In this document: positions 17,225 to 25,698 of the stretch, piece by piece
Position numbering within the stretch: the stretch's first letter is position 1
Layout of the letters: the number at the start of each line of letters is the position of its first letter
Source of the DNA: Comamonadaceae bacterium OS-4
Lineage (GTDB): Bacteria > Pseudomonadota > Gammaproteobacteria > Burkholderiales > Burkholderiaceae_C
Direction of reading: 5' to 3'
NCBI GenBank assembly: GCA_027924025.1
Contig: AP026970.1
Location: 3,680,501 to 3,744,500 of the forward strand
Length of the DNA: 64,000 nucleotides
Position numbers and translations under genes: made by a program
Notes under the pieces: model-generated
The model's database searches: none
What the model was told of the DNA's origin: nothing
What the model saw: only the letters and a program-made list of their open reading frames with translations

Positions 17225-18601
17225 CTAGCGGCTGATGTGCTCCAGATTGCCGGCACAAATGGCCCTGAAGCCGCTCGAGATGCGGGTGTCTTGCGCGGCA
17301 GCACTCCAAAAGCTGCGGGCCAGCGCCAGCGCTTGCGGCCACTCGGCCAGGATGGCGGCGGTGGGCTGCAAGGGGCGGTCTGCCAGATTGCGGGGCACCA
17401 GCTCGCCGCCTACCGGGGCGTAGAGCATGGGGAGCATGTCGTAGGCGGGGGCTAAGACCCAGTCGTCGTCTTCGAGCAGCAAAGAGATGTTGCCGTAGTG
17501 CCGGTCGGTGTTTGCAATCAAGACGCCAAAGGCCTCGAGCAGGCGCAGGGTGCGCGCGTCGGCGGGGCGCAGCAGCTGGCGCTCTTGCATGCGGTTGGCC
17601 GTGGCGCCCCAGTTGTCCATGGCGCCAACGTATTCAGCGTCGTACACCATCAGCGACACCATGCCGATGCGGCCCAGCCCCAGCGGGTTGGCGGGGCCGA
17701 GAGGCGTGCGGTCAAAACGCTCGACCTCGAGAAACACCCGGCCCGCCGCGGTGCTGATGCGGCTGGCCGCAGCGGCAATGCCTGCGCTGGCCAGCGTTTG
17801 CAAAGCCAGGTGCTCGCACACCAACAGGTCGCGAGTGCGCTGGTCGGTGGGGGCATCGCCTGCGGGTGAAAACTTGACCAGCACATGGCGGGCACCCTCG
17901 CTAGCTGCGGTGCCGGGCGCGGCTGCATCGCCCTGCACGATCGTGCAGAACTTGGGCTGCTCACCGCCGGCAGATGAGCCGCCGATGCTGCCTTGCATGG
18001 CGGCCTCGGCCAAGGCGGGGTAGTCCGCAGGCGATGCCACTCGGCTGGCGCGTTGCGGCAGAGTGTGGAAGCGGGCAAACGCCGCTTCGCCCACCACGAG
18101 GTTGCCGGGCAGGTCGTCGCCACACAGGGCGAGGGCGCGCAAGACGTCGTCATCGCTCCAGAAGCGGGGGTCGTTGCCGAGTTGCAGCTCGGGGTGGGTG
18201 CTGGCAAAGGTGCGGCCCATAAAACCTTGGGGGCGCATGTCGTCGAGAAACCAGGGCAGGCCATCAAAGCGAGCACTGAGGCCGTCTTCTTCATCCACCC
18301 ACACGGCGCCACTGGCCAGCGGCACCATGCGGCCAAACGGGCTGGGCTGGCCGTGGGCGTTGATGCGCATTACCGGCACAATGCGGCCTACATCGCGCAC
18401 GGTGCGGGGCAGCACATAGCGTTGCTTGCGGGCAGCACCCACTTTTTGCACCTCGCCCGACTGGATCAGCGGCGCGAGTGCGCGCGACACCGTGGGCTGG
18501 CTCACCCGCAACACCGCTTGCAGCTCGGCGCTGCTGAGCGCTCCGCCCTGGCGGCGCAAGGCTTGCACGATGGTGTGAGAAAGGTCGGTTGCTGCAGGCA
18601 T
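17225..18601 (-). CDS. yjjJ: HipA-family serine/threonine kinase-like protein YjjJ
   Basis: This 458-aa protein matches YjjJ: an N-terminal winged-helix DNA-binding domain (about 5-65, LSSAELQAVLRVSQPTVSRAL) fused to a HipA kinase fold. Kinase elements are the Gly-rich GGSSAGGEQPKF (ATP loop), ANTDRHYGN (catalytic Asp and metal-binding Asn) and PAYDMLPM (DFG equivalent). YjjJ is described as a HipA-like toxin with no separate HipB partner; the fused HTH could take that part. Its upstream region has several TAAATC/GATTTA copies that could be its own operator. The M48 protease gene follows 44 bases downstream on the same strand. Confidence 0.88.
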   Translation of the reverse strand: MPAATDLSHTIVQALRRQGGALSSAELQAVLRVSQPTVSRALAPLIQSGEVQKVGAARKQRYVLPRTVRDVGRIVPVMRINAHGQPSPFGRMVPLASGAVWVDEEDGLSARFDGLPWFLDDMRPQGFMGRTFASTHPELQLGNDPRFWSDDDVLRALALCGDDLPGNLVVGEAAFARFHTLPQRASRVASPADYPALAEAAMQGSIGGSSAGGEQPKFCTIVQGDAAAPGTAASEGARHVLVKFSPAGDAPTDQRTRDLLVCEHLALQTLASAGIAAAASRISTAAGRVFLEVERFDRTPLGPANPLGLGRIGMVSLMVYDAEYVGAMDNWGATANRMQERQLLRPADARTLRLLEAFGVLIANTDRHYGNISLLLEDDDWVLAPAYDMLPMLYAPVGGELVPRNLADRPLQPTAAILAEWPQALALARSFWSAAAQDTRISSGFRAICAGNLEHISR

Positions 18602-18613
18602 GAATGATTATAT

Positions 18614-18680
18614 GAATAGATTTATTTTCCATTAAATCCATTTAAATCAAGTGCTTAGGCGTTTATCTGCATAGATTTAT
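18614..18680. promoter_or_regulatory. AT-rich divergent promoter region with repeated GATTTA/TAAATC
   Basis: Between yjjJ and the small cysteine-pair gene, ATAGATTTAT occurs exactly twice (18616-18625 and 18671-18680), and TAAATC at 18633-18638 and 18643-18648. GATTTA/TAAATC pairs form imperfect inverted repeats. In an otherwise GC-rich sequence this cluster looks like a promoter/operator, possibly bound by the HTH of YjjJ. Confidence 0.4.
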
Positions 18681-18738
18681 CCTGCATCGCAGGCGACTGT
18701 CATTGGCACCCGGTGCAAGGCCAGCGACAATCGGGCGC

Positions 18739-18990
18739 ATGACTGACAAATACAAAGCCGCGGCCGAAGCCCGCGAAGCCGCACTCTGCGAACCCTGCCG
18801 CGGCATCCAACGCAACTGGCGCCGTGCGCCCGGCCACGCCGAACTGGTGCAAACCCAAAACTGGAAAGAAGAGCGCGGCGGCAAGCCGGTGACCATCACC
18901 CGCTGGCGCTGCGACCGCTGCGCCAGCACCTGGGATTACGAAAACGACAAGAACAACCAGCAGGCCGGCTGGTCGCTACCCTCGCGCTAA
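18739..18990 (+). CDS. Small protein with two CxxC motifs, function unknown
   Basis: This 83-aa protein has CEPC (17-20) and CDRC (58-61) separated by 37 residues, consistent with a zinc ribbon, and is rich in Arg, Lys and Trp (RNWRRAPGHAE, ITRWRCDRCASTWDYEND). I do not recognise the family. The ATG at 18739 has no clear ribosome site; the reading frame is open a little further upstream. It is divergent from yjjJ and followed by a hairpin (AGCCCGC/GCGGGCT, 19001-19023) without a T-tract. Confidence 0.6.
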   Translation: MTDKYKAAAEAREAALCEPCRGIQRNWRRAPGHAELVQTQNWKEERGGKPVTITRWRCDRCASTWDYENDKNNQQAGWSLPSR

Positions 18991-19048
18991 AGCGCCTTTC
19001 AGCCCGCACAGTTCAGGCGGGCTTGGCGGGGGCGGTCACAATCGGTAG

Positions 19049-19918
19049 ATGAAAGCTCCCCCCCGCCTCCAGTCCCTCATGGAAGAAGGCCTCATCGACA
19101 CTGTGGTGCGCCAGCTCATGAGCGGCAAAGAGGCCATGGTGTTTGTGGTGCGCAACGGTGAGCACACCTTGTGCGCCAAGATTTACAAAGAGGCCACCCA
19201 CCGCAGCTTTCGCCAGGCGGTGGACTACACCGAGAACCGCAGGGTCAAAAACTCACGCTCTGCCCGGGCCATGGCCAAGGGCAGCAAGTTTGGCCGCCAG
19301 GAGCAAGAAGCCGCTTGGCAAAGCGCCGAGGTAGACGCGCTCTACCGCCTGGCTGCAGCGGGTGTGCGGGTGCCGCAGCCCTATAACTTTCACGATGGTG
19401 TGCTGCTCATGGAGCTGGTGACCGACGCCCATGGCGACGCCGCGCCACGCCTGAACGATGTGGCCTTTACGCCCGAACAAGCCCTCACCCACCACGCCAC
19501 GCTGATCGGCGAGGTGGTGCGCATGTTGTGCGCGGGGGTGGTGCACGGGGATTTGTCGGAGTTCAACATCTTGCTGGCGAACACCGGAGTGGAAGCGGGC
19601 GGGGTGGATGTGCCGGTCATCATTGACCTGCCGCAGGCGGTGGACGCGGCGGGCAACAACCACGCCCAGCGCATGCTGATGCGCGATGTGGGCAACCTGC
19701 GGGATTTTTTCGGGCAATTTGCGCCCGAGCTGCTCACCACCGAATACGGCCCCGAGATCTGGAGCCTGTACCAGGCGGGCATGCTGACCAACGAAACCCC
19801 ACTCACCGGCCGCTACGAGCGCCAACATGCCGATGTGGACATGCTGGCGGTGCTGCGCGAAATTGACGACGCCCGCGCCGAAGACGCCGCACGCCGGCTG
19901 CGCATGGCAGGCGGCTAG
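19049..19918 (+). CDS. RIO-family serine protein kinase
   Basis: The 289-aa atypical kinase shows the RIO1-like pattern: an ATP-binding Lys in LCAKIYK (about 45), an acidic/basic RQAVDYTENRRVKNSR insert, the hinge LLMELV, catalytic loop HGDLSEFNIL (about 167-176) and metal-binding IIDLPQAV (about 192-199). Bacterial RIO kinases have no established substrate; archaeal and eukaryotic ones act in ribosome maturation. Appears to be monocistronic. Confidence 0.9.
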   Translation: MKAPPRLQSLMEEGLIDTVVRQLMSGKEAMVFVVRNGEHTLCAKIYKEATHRSFRQAVDYTENRRVKNSRSARAMAKGSKFGRQEQEAAWQSAEVDALYRLAAAGVRVPQPYNFHDGVLLMELVTDAHGDAAPRLNDVAFTPEQALTHHATLIGEVVRMLCAGVVHGDLSEFNILLANTGVEAGGVDVPVIIDLPQAVDAAGNNHAQRMLMRDVGNLRDFFGQFAPELLTTEYGPEIWSLYQAGMLTNETPLTGRYERQHADVDMLAVLREIDDARAEDAARRLRMAGG

Positions 19919-20031
19919 TGGCAGCGATAGCCGATACCCAACAGTCCAGAAGCCCCTAGAGCCTGCAGCTCGCATGATGTCTTTGCGCGGTGCGGTTTAA
20001 TCGCGGGTTTCCATTCCTGAAGAACGCCCCG

Positions 20032-20580
20032 ATGAAATACAAAATGGCTCCCAACTCACTGTTTGCGATCTTGCTGCGCAACCCGTGGTGGTACAGCGTT
20101 TTGATTGCGGGCGTCATCAGTGCCGTGTGCGCCGCGCTGATGCCCAAAGACCTCGTCGTGTTTGGCATCATCGGCACCTTCCCGTTCCTGGTGATCGCGG
20201 CAATGGCACTCAAGCGGCAATGGAACACCCCGTCTGCGGCAGCCGTAGAGGCCGAAACAGCGCGCGTGGCAGGCTTGTCGTGGCGAGCGTTTTCCGCAGA
20301 GTTAGACGCCAAGTTCGTGAAGCAGGGATATCGGGTGACGCGTTTGGGGGCCAACGCCTCGGGGAGTGCGGCTGATTTCCGTTTGGAAAAGGCAGGACAA
20401 GTCACCCTGGTCGCTGCCAAACGCTACAAAGCGGCCACCCACGGGGTGGAGCCGCTCGAGGCTTTGGTGGCCCAGAAAGAAGCGCTGGGTGCTGACTTTG
20501 CAGTCTATGTGTGCTTGGGCTCTGTGAGCCCGCAAGCAGCCCAGTTCGCCAAGGACAAGGCCATCCAACTGGGGCTCTGA
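20032..20580 (+). CDS. Membrane-anchored Mrr-like (restriction endonuclease fold) protein
   Basis: Starting at ATG 20032 (182 aa), two membrane helices (about 20-38 and 41-60) precede a domain resembling the Mrr catalytic fold: SWRAFSAELDAKFVKQGYRV, then GSAADFRLEKAGQVTLVAAKRYKA. The canonical pattern is D...(E/Q)xK; here Asp115 and Lys130 are present, but the middle acidic/Gln position is Ala (VAAK), so nuclease activity is doubtful. The C-terminal half (ALVAQKEALGADFAVYV) matches the rest of the fold. Function unknown; the family often has this N-terminal membrane anchor. Confidence 0.7.
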   Translation: MKYKMAPNSLFAILLRNPWWYSVLIAGVISAVCAALMPKDLVVFGIIGTFPFLVIAAMALKRQWNTPSAAAVEAETARVAGLSWRAFSAELDAKFVKQGYRVTRLGANASGSAADFRLEKAGQVTLVAAKRYKAATHGVEPLEALVAQKEALGADFAVYVCLGSVSPQAAQFAKDKAIQLGL

Positions 20581-20605
20581 AGCACACAGCGCTTGGGCTG
20601 CGGGC

Positions 20606-21298
20606 TTAGCCCAAGTGTTTGCCGAAGAAGTGCAGCGTGCGGTCCCACGCCTGCTGGGCCCAGACCGGGTCGTACTGGGTGGCGGGAATGCGGCCGGGGC
20701 CCACAGCGGTTTCGTTGGCAAAAGCGTGGTGGGCCAGGTAGCGGTGAAACTCAAAACCCACACCGGCGGCATTGAGCTTGGCCTCCAGCCCATCCACCGT
20801 GTCGATCGCAAAGAACTGGTCCTGGGTAGCCCAGTGGCCTTGCAACGGCGCTTTAATTTTGCTGGCGTCGATGTAATCCAGCGGCGGGCAGCCGTACCAG
20901 ACCACAGCCGCATCAATATCCGGTGACTGGGTCACGCCCAGGAGGGTGAGCGCACCGCCCATACAGAAGCCGGTGAGGCCGACTTTGGGGGCGTGGGTTT
21001 TCATGAACTGCACCGCACCGGTGATGTCTTGGCCGGCGGCGTCGCCGAAATCCAGCGCGGTCATGAGGTGGTGGGCTTCTTCGGCCTCGACGGTGGATTT
21101 GCCGCGGTACAGGTCCGGCACCAGCACCTGGAAACCGGCCAGGGCCAGCCGGTCGGCCACACCGCGGATCTGGTCGTTGAGGCCCCACCACTCCTGGATG
21201 ACCACAATGGCCGGGGCGTTGGGTGCGTGGGCCGGTACGGCCAAGTAGCCCTGCACGGCTTTGCCGTCGGGCCGGTGAAATTCAATCATGGTTCCCAT
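20606..21298 (-). CDS. Dienelactone hydrolase family protein
   Basis: This 230-aa alpha/beta hydrolase has the dienelactone hydrolase signature: Glu36 in QEWWG, nucleophile Cys112 in GFCMGG, an acid in the TQDQFF segment and the His in YLAHHAFAN. It would open lactone rings such as 4-carboxymethylenebut-2-en-4-olide, but paralogues with other esters are common. AGGAG lies 6 bases before ATG 21298, supporting that start over the internal ATG three codons later. It lies downstream of the hybrid kinase but behind its terminator. Confidence 0.92.
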   Translation of the reverse strand: MGTMIEFHRPDGKAVQGYLAVPAHAPNAPAIVVIQEWWGLNDQIRGVADRLALAGFQVLVPDLYRGKSTVEAEEAHHLMTALDFGDAAGQDITGAVQFMKTHAPKVGLTGFCMGGALTLLGVTQSPDIDAAVVWYGCPPLDYIDASKIKAPLQGHWATQDQFFAIDTVDGLEAKLNAAGVGFEFHRYLAHHAFANETAVGPGRIPATQYDPVWAQQAWDRTLHFFGKHLG

Positions 21299-21315
21299 TG
21301 CTGCTCCTGCTGTGT

Positions 21316-21346
21316 AAAAAACGATGCCGCATTTTTACCGCGGCAC
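21316..21346 (-). terminator. Rho-independent terminator of the hybrid kinase gene
   Basis: On the minus strand TGCCGC and GCGGCA (21345-21340 and 21330-21325) form a stem around a 9-base loop and are followed by TTTTTT (21321-21316), 24 bases after the kinase stop. Confidence 0.65.
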
Positions 21347-21368
21347 CGTGACCGAGCACAGGTGCAGG

Positions 21369-23354
21369 TTATTCGGAGCGTAGCAAGAAGCGCGCAAGCA
21401 GGATGCGCAGCATTTCGACCTTGTAGGGCTTGGCGAGGTGCTCGTCCATGCCCGCTTCGAGGCAGTCGGCGCGGTCGCGGTCCATCGCGTTGGCGGTCAT
21501 GGCGATGATGGGCGTGCGGGGCCGCTGCTCCTGGCGCTCCCACGCGCGCATAGCGCGGGTCGCCTCCAGGCCGCCCATGACGGGCATTTGGACGTCCATC
21601 AAGACCAGGTCCCACTGGCCCCCCTTGAACAGGTCCAGCCCCTCTTGGCCGTTCTCGGCGAGCACCACCTCGTAGCCCCACTTGCTCAAGAGGGTGATAG
21701 CCAGTTTTTGGTTGATCGGGTGGTCTTCTACCAGCAGGATGCGGCAGGGTGCGCCCGGGAGTGCAGGCTCTGTGTTTGCAGGGGTGCTTGGCAGGGGTGG
21801 CGCAGATACCTCTGGGGTGTAAACCACCGCCGGGCCCTGCTGGGCCGGCTGCAAAGGCACCGTGAAATAGAAGGTGCTGCCCATGGAGGGCGCGCTCTCG
21901 ACCCAGATGCCACCGCCCATCAGTTCGACCAGGTTTTTGCAGATGCTCAAGCCCAGCCCGGTGCCGCCAAAGCCCCGGGTGGTAGACGCATCGGCCTGGC
22001 TGAAGGACTCAAAAATGTGTTTTTGGGTGGCCGCCGACATGCCGATGCCGGTGTCGCTCACTGCAAACTGCAGCTCTACCGTGCCATTGGGCAAACGGGT
22101 GGAGCGGAGCGTGATGCGGACCTGCCCCTCCGACGTGAACTTGATGGCGTTGTCCACCAGATTGCTCAGCACCTGCCGGATGCGGCCGGGGTCGCCACGC
22201 AGCACGGTGGGCAAGTTGGTAGGCCAGAGGTATTCGAGCGCGATGTTTTTGGCCTCTGCCCGCGCTATGAGGGGGCGCAAGATGTCGTTGAGGGTCTCCA
22301 GCACTGAAAAATCAATGTGCTCAATATGCAGTTTGCCGGCTTCGATCTTGGAGAAATCGAGCAGGTCGTTGAGGATGACCATGAGGGTCTGCGCCGAGCC
22401 TTTGACGGTGGTCAGGTAGTCGCGCTGCTGGGGGGAAAGGTCGGTGTCGAGCGCGAGCTCGGTCATGCCGATGACCCCGATCATCGGGGTGCGGATTTCG
22501 TGACTCATGTTGGCCAAGAACTCGCTCTTGGCGTTGTTGGCCTGCTCGGCGGCGCGCTTGGCGTGTCGCAGCTCCCGCTCAGTGCGGGTTTTGTAGGCCA
22601 TCATGGCGATCACCGAGGCGACCAGGATCAGGGCGAAAAAGAAGGTGGCGTCGGTGATGTAGCTTTTGGCGACCCGCTCGGCCTTGTCCAGCGGCACCGT
22701 GACGTAGAGGGCGCCCAAGAGCTCGTTTTGCTTCCATTGCTTGCCCGGGCTGATGCCTTCTGCGGTGCGGCGGGCCAGGATGTCGGGGCGCTTCTCATAC
22801 GCGTTGTGGCATGCCACGCACGACATGTCGGTGGCGGGGTCGGCCTTGAGGTAGCGCAGCACCCGGATGCCGTCTTGCTCGTCGATACGGCTGATGACCC
22901 GCCATTGCACCAGGTCAGGCGGGGCAGATTTTTCTTGGGTTTCGAGCTGTGGCCAGGCCCAGCGCAGAAAGTCGTCGTTCAGGCCTTGGCCGGGGTCCAG
23001 GTTCCATTTGCTGACGGGGCGGTAGGCAAACAGGTTGTCGGTGTTCTGGCTGGCGGCTTGCGCCATTTGCTTCAAGAATTGCGCCGGGATGGGCACATGG
23101 CCGGGCATGGTGAGAAAGTTTTCACTGGGGCCTGAGCCGTCACGGCGCAGCTTTTCAGCAATCTCGCGGGAGTACACCGTGCGGGCAGTGGCCGCTTGGC
23201 TGGCAACCACCTGCGCGATCGACAGCGCCTGGTGATCTACCGTTTTTTGCACCGTGTTGCGCACTACCAGATAGCCCAGCGCAAAGGCCAATAAAAGTAG
23301 CGCTACCAAAAACAAGTAGCCACTGGTGATACGCCAAGGTCGCGAATTTGACAT
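21369..23354 (-). CDS. Hybrid sensor histidine kinase with haem-c (DUF3365/Tll0287-like) sensor
   Basis: The 661-aa membrane kinase has a transmembrane helix (about 13-33), a periplasmic DUF3365 domain with the covalent haem motif CVACH (179-183), a second helix (about 234-253), a HisKA domain with phospho-acceptor His285 in MSHEIRTP, an HATPase domain (N, G1 DTGIGM, G2 GGTGLGL boxes) and a C-terminal receiver ([12 protein letters not shown]; Asp in VLMDVQMP). The sensor suggests response to redox state or a gas. No separate response regulator or DNA-binding output is adjacent. Followed by a clear terminator. Confidence 0.92.
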   Translation of the reverse strand: MSNSRPWRITSGYLFLVALLLLAFALGYLVVRNTVQKTVDHQALSIAQVVASQAATARTVYSREIAEKLRRDGSGPSENFLTMPGHVPIPAQFLKQMAQAASQNTDNLFAYRPVSKWNLDPGQGLNDDFLRWAWPQLETQEKSAPPDLVQWRVISRIDEQDGIRVLRYLKADPATDMSCVACHNAYEKRPDILARRTAEGISPGKQWKQNELLGALYVTVPLDKAERVAKSYITDATFFFALILVASVIAMMAYKTRTERELRHAKRAAEQANNAKSEFLANMSHEIRTPMIGVIGMTELALDTDLSPQQRDYLTTVKGSAQTLMVILNDLLDFSKIEAGKLHIEHIDFSVLETLNDILRPLIARAEAKNIALEYLWPTNLPTVLRGDPGRIRQVLSNLVDNAIKFTSEGQVRITLRSTRLPNGTVELQFAVSDTGIGMSAATQKHIFESFSQADASTTRGFGGTGLGLSICKNLVELMGGGIWVESAPSMGSTFYFTVPLQPAQQGPAVVYTPEVSAPPLPSTPANTEPALPGAPCRILLVEDHPINQKLAITLLSKWGYEVVLAENGQEGLDLFKGGQWDLVLMDVQMPVMGGLEATRAMRAWERQEQRPRTPIIAMTANAMDRDRADCLEAGMDEHLAKPYKVEMLRILLARFLLRSE

Positions 23355-23406
23355 CGGTCACATTATGTCGGAGAGGCATGCAAACCATGGCGAGCGTCTT
23401 GCGGGG

Positions 23407-23859
23407 CTATCGCTTCTCGCGTGCGCGGCGCATCGCGTCGAGCTTGGGTTTCATATAGAAGCCCATGAAAAACCCGATCAGCAGCCCAATGGGCAGCGAG
23501 CGGCTGAAGGCCTTCCACCAATAGAGCGGCAAGGTGGCGTCCCACGTGCTATTGACCAGCGAGATGACGAGCGCCAACAGGCTTTCGATGGCCAATGAGC
23601 TCAGCAGCGACACCACCACCTTGCCCCAGAACGGGCGCAGCGTGGGCGCCACCATGGCGACCAGTTTTTCGAGCTGAGCGATGCCCAGCAAAATCAGCGG
23701 AAGCATCACCAGGCAGGTGGCAAAGTTGCGCGCCCACAGCGCTGCAAACGGGGCACCGGCCGCGGCATTGGCCCAGGTCATAAAGGCGCTGAGCAACAAG
23801 GCGATGGTGGGCAAGATGAGAACGGGCGGCGGGATTTTGCGGAAGGCAGAAGTAGGCAT
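23407..23859 (-). CDS. DUF2798 membrane protein
   Basis: The 150-aa protein has about four hydrophobic segments in two DUF2798-type halves (VLILPTIALLLSAFMTW..., LALVISLVNS..., SLPIGLLIGFFMGFYMKP). DUF2798 proteins are small membrane proteins of unknown function. It is divergent from a MarR regulator, and its promoter (TTGACT-17-TACAAT) is embedded in two GTTGA-N5-TCAAC palindromes, so it is very likely the regulated target. ATG 23859 is chosen because upstream codons lie in the operator region. Confidence 0.82.
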   Translation of the reverse strand: MPTSAFRKIPPPVLILPTIALLLSAFMTWANAAAGAPFAALWARNFATCLVMLPLILLGIAQLEKLVAMVAPTLRPFWGKVVVSLLSSLAIESLLALVISLVNSTWDATLPLYWWKAFSRSLPIGLLIGFFMGFYMKPKLDAMRRAREKR

Positions 23860-23872
23860 GGGGGCGTTAATA

Positions 23873-23887
23873 GTTGACAATATCAAC
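23873..23887. promoter_or_regulatory. MarR operator 1 (GTTGA-N5-TCAAC)
   Basis: GTTGACAATATCAAC is an inverted repeat with 5-bp arms, centred at 23880, just downstream of the -10 of the leftward promoter. Its centre is 30 bp from operator 2, close to three helical turns. Confidence 0.65.
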
Positions 23888-23916
23888 ATTGTAGAAATAT
23901 TGGTTGATAAAGTCAA
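23888..23916 (-). promoter_or_regulatory. Sigma70-type promoter of the DUF2798 gene
   Basis: On the minus strand TTGACT (23916-23911) and TACAAT (23893-23888) are separated by exactly 17 bases, close to consensus. The -35 overlaps operator 2 and the start-site region overlaps operator 1. Confidence 0.65.
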
Positions 23917-23918
23917 CC
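23902..23918. promoter_or_regulatory. MarR operator 2 (GGTTGA-N5-TCAACC)
   Basis: GGTTGATAAAGTCAACC has 6-bp arms around TAAAG (7 bp including the flanking T/A). It covers the -35 of the leftward promoter and ends 11 bases before the marR start codon, so it could repress both genes. Confidence 0.7.
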
Positions 23919-23928
23919 ATATAGCGCC

Positions 23929-24426
23929 ATGCCGACCACACCTTCTTCCCTACCGCCCCCGTCTGCCCCCGCCGAGACCTCACTGACAGTCGCCACGTTT
24001 GTGGCCTTCATGACGGCCTCGGGCCATGCGCAGCAAATCCTCAAGGCCCGCATGCTGGCTGCCGACGTGGAGCAGGGCCTGGGCCCGCTGCATTTGCACG
24101 CGCTGTGCCTGTGCCAGCGCAGCCCCGGGGCGACCCAGCAACAGTTGGTGCAGTCCATGGGGCGGGACAAGGGCCAGATGGCCCGCCTGATCCGCGAGCT
24201 GGAAGACCGGCAACTCCTGGTGCGCACCCCCGATGAGCGGGACCGCCGGGTGTGGCGGCTGAGCCTGACGCCGGAAGGCGAAAAGAAAAGCGCCTGGTTT
24301 CTGGCCCTCGAGGCCACACTGGCAGAAGACCTGTTTGGCGCGCTGGGCGAGGCAGAGGCCGCGTCTTTGTATGCCGTCTTGCAGACTGTGCAGACTCGCA
24401 TGAACGGTTGGGATTCCCATGCATAA
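23929..24426 (+). CDS. MarR family transcriptional regulator
   Basis: This 165-aa winged-helix repressor has the MarR core: recognition region PGATQQQLVQSMGRDKGQMARLI (split as helix-turn-helix about 62-85), and the wing with TPDERDRRVWRLSLTPEGE (about 100-118). It is divergent from the DUF2798 gene, with two matching palindromes between them, consistent with autoregulation and control of that gene. Ligand unknown. Its 3' end overlaps tapT by 8 bases. Confidence 0.9.
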   Translation: MPTTPSSLPPPSAPAETSLTVATFVAFMTASGHAQQILKARMLAADVEQGLGPLHLHALCLCQRSPGATQQQLVQSMGRDKGQMARLIRELEDRQLLVRTPDERDRRVWRLSLTPEGEKKSAWFLALEATLAEDLFGALGEAEAASLYAVLQTVQTRMNGWDSHA

Positions 24427-25207
24427 GCCAGTTCCCGCAGAGCCCCACGCAGTATCGCGCCTGCGCGCTGCACGCCTGGCACGCAGCAGCAAGCCGTTTC
24501 TGGCGCGCGGCGGCATGAAGGGTGAACGCTGCCCGGGCTGCCGCATCAACCCGGCGCACTGCATTTGCGCCCTACAGCCCCAAGTGCAGGCACGCGCCGG
24601 CGTGTGCCTGATCATGGCGGATATTGAGCCCCTCAAACCCAGCAACACAGGTTGGCTGATTGCCGATGTGGTGACCGACACCTATGCCTTCGGCTGGGCG
24701 CGCACCGAGGTCGACCCCGCCTTGTTAGCCCTGCTGGCCGACCCGCAGTGGCTGCCGGTGGTGGTGTTCCCCGGCGAGTTTGTGACGCCGGGGCGGGTGA
24801 TGAACACCTTGCCACCGCCGGCCTTGGTGCCGGAGGGGGCAGACGCCGGATCTGCCAAGCGGCCCCTGTTCATCTTGCTCGATGCCACCTGGCCCGAAGC
24901 GCGCAAGATGTTCCGCAAGAGCCCCTACCTCGACCGCTTCCCGGTGCTCAGCTTGCAACCCGAGCAGATCTCGCGCTACAAGTTGCGCCGCAGCCGTCGT
25001 GAAGACCACTTTTGCACCAGTGAAGTGGGGGCACTGTGCCTCGAGCTGGCCGGCGAGACCCGTGCCACCCAGGCGCTGGAGGCCTGGCTGGAGGTCTACA
25101 CCCACCACTACCTGCAGGCCAAGCACCAGCTCCCCCCGCACCTCGACACCCCGGCGCACCTCGCGCTACAACATTTGGCGCAAGAGGCCGCACCGGCCGG
25201 TGGATAA
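24419..25207 (+). CDS. tapT: tRNA-uridine aminocarboxypropyltransferase (DTW domain)
   Basis: This 262-aa DTW-domain protein would transfer the 3-amino-3-carboxypropyl group of SAM to uridine 47 of tRNA (acp3U). Diagnostic motifs are the Cys-rich CPGCRINPAHCIC (about 38-50), LLDATWPEARKM (D-x-T-W-x-x-A-x-x-M) and RYKLRR. The ATG overlaps the MarR stop, so the two genes are probably co-transcribed, although their functions seem unrelated. A more internal start cannot be excluded because the first ~30 residues are basic and poorly conserved. Confidence 0.88.
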   Translation: MHKPVPAEPHAVSRLRAARLARSSKPFLARGGMKGERCPGCRINPAHCICALQPQVQARAGVCLIMADIEPLKPSNTGWLIADVVTDTYAFGWARTEVDPALLALLADPQWLPVVVFPGEFVTPGRVMNTLPPPALVPEGADAGSAKRPLFILLDATWPEARKMFRKSPYLDRFPVLSLQPEQISRYKLRRSRREDHFCTSEVGALCLELAGETRATQALEAWLEVYTHHYLQAKHQLPPHLDTPAHLALQHLAQEAAPAGG

Positions 25208-25216
25208 TCCGCTCCT

Positions 25217-25270
25217 GTTTTGATAGCTGCTCGCGCACTTAGAACCTGCGCCAGAGGCTGATTTGACTCT
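25217..25270. repeat. Dispersed TTTGATAGCTGC repeat, copy 3
   Basis: Core TTTGATAGCTGCTCGCGC at 25219-25236, shared base for base (18 of 18) with the copy inside murU, followed by a diverged GCGCCAGAGGCTGATTTGAC half. It begins 9 bases after the tapT stop. Confidence 0.7.
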
Positions 25271-25290
25271 AAAATCTGGAGAGCTCTGCC

Positions 25291-25695
25291 ATGCCGCACT
25301 TGGTTGTTTTGTACACCGCGAATCTCGACCGTGAGGCCGATATGTCCGGCCTGTGCCGCAGTTTGTGCGACACCATGCTCGCCCAGCGCGACGAGAGCGG
25401 CAAACAAGTCTTCCCCACCGGAGGGACCCGCGTGCTGGCCTACCCGGCTGCACACAGTGCGGTGGCCGACGGCAAGGGCGACTACGGTTTTGTGTACATG
25501 AACCTGCGCATGGCCAAGGGCCGCAGCCCGGTGGTGCACCAGCAAATGGGCGAGGCCCTCAAGGCCACCGTCGGCACTTGTCTGGCGGCGGTGTTGGCCA
25601 GCAAACCCTTGGGCATTACGGTGCAGATCGATGAAGGCCACGAGGTCTTCGACGGCAAGCACAGCACCCTGCACCCCTTGTTTAACAAGGCCTGA
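25291..25695 (+). CDS. 5-carboxymethyl-2-hydroxymuconate delta-isomerase family protein
   Basis: The 134-aa product begins MPHLVVLYTANL, giving the catalytic N-terminal Pro1 after Met removal, as in CHMI/tautomerase enzymes of homoprotocatechuate degradation. Conserved FVYMNLRMAKGRS and the C-terminal length fit the HpaF family. No other hpa pathway genes are next to it, so the physiological substrate is open. GGAGAG precedes the ATG; the gene for a Wzy/PglL-type ligase follows 3 bases after its stop. Confidence 0.88.
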   Translation: MPHLVVLYTANLDREADMSGLCRSLCDTMLAQRDESGKQVFPTGGTRVLAYPAAHSAVADGKGDYGFVYMNLRMAKGRSPVVHQQMGEALKATVGTCLAAVLASKPLGITVQIDEGHEVFDGKHSTLHPLFNKA

Positions 25696-25698
25696 GGC

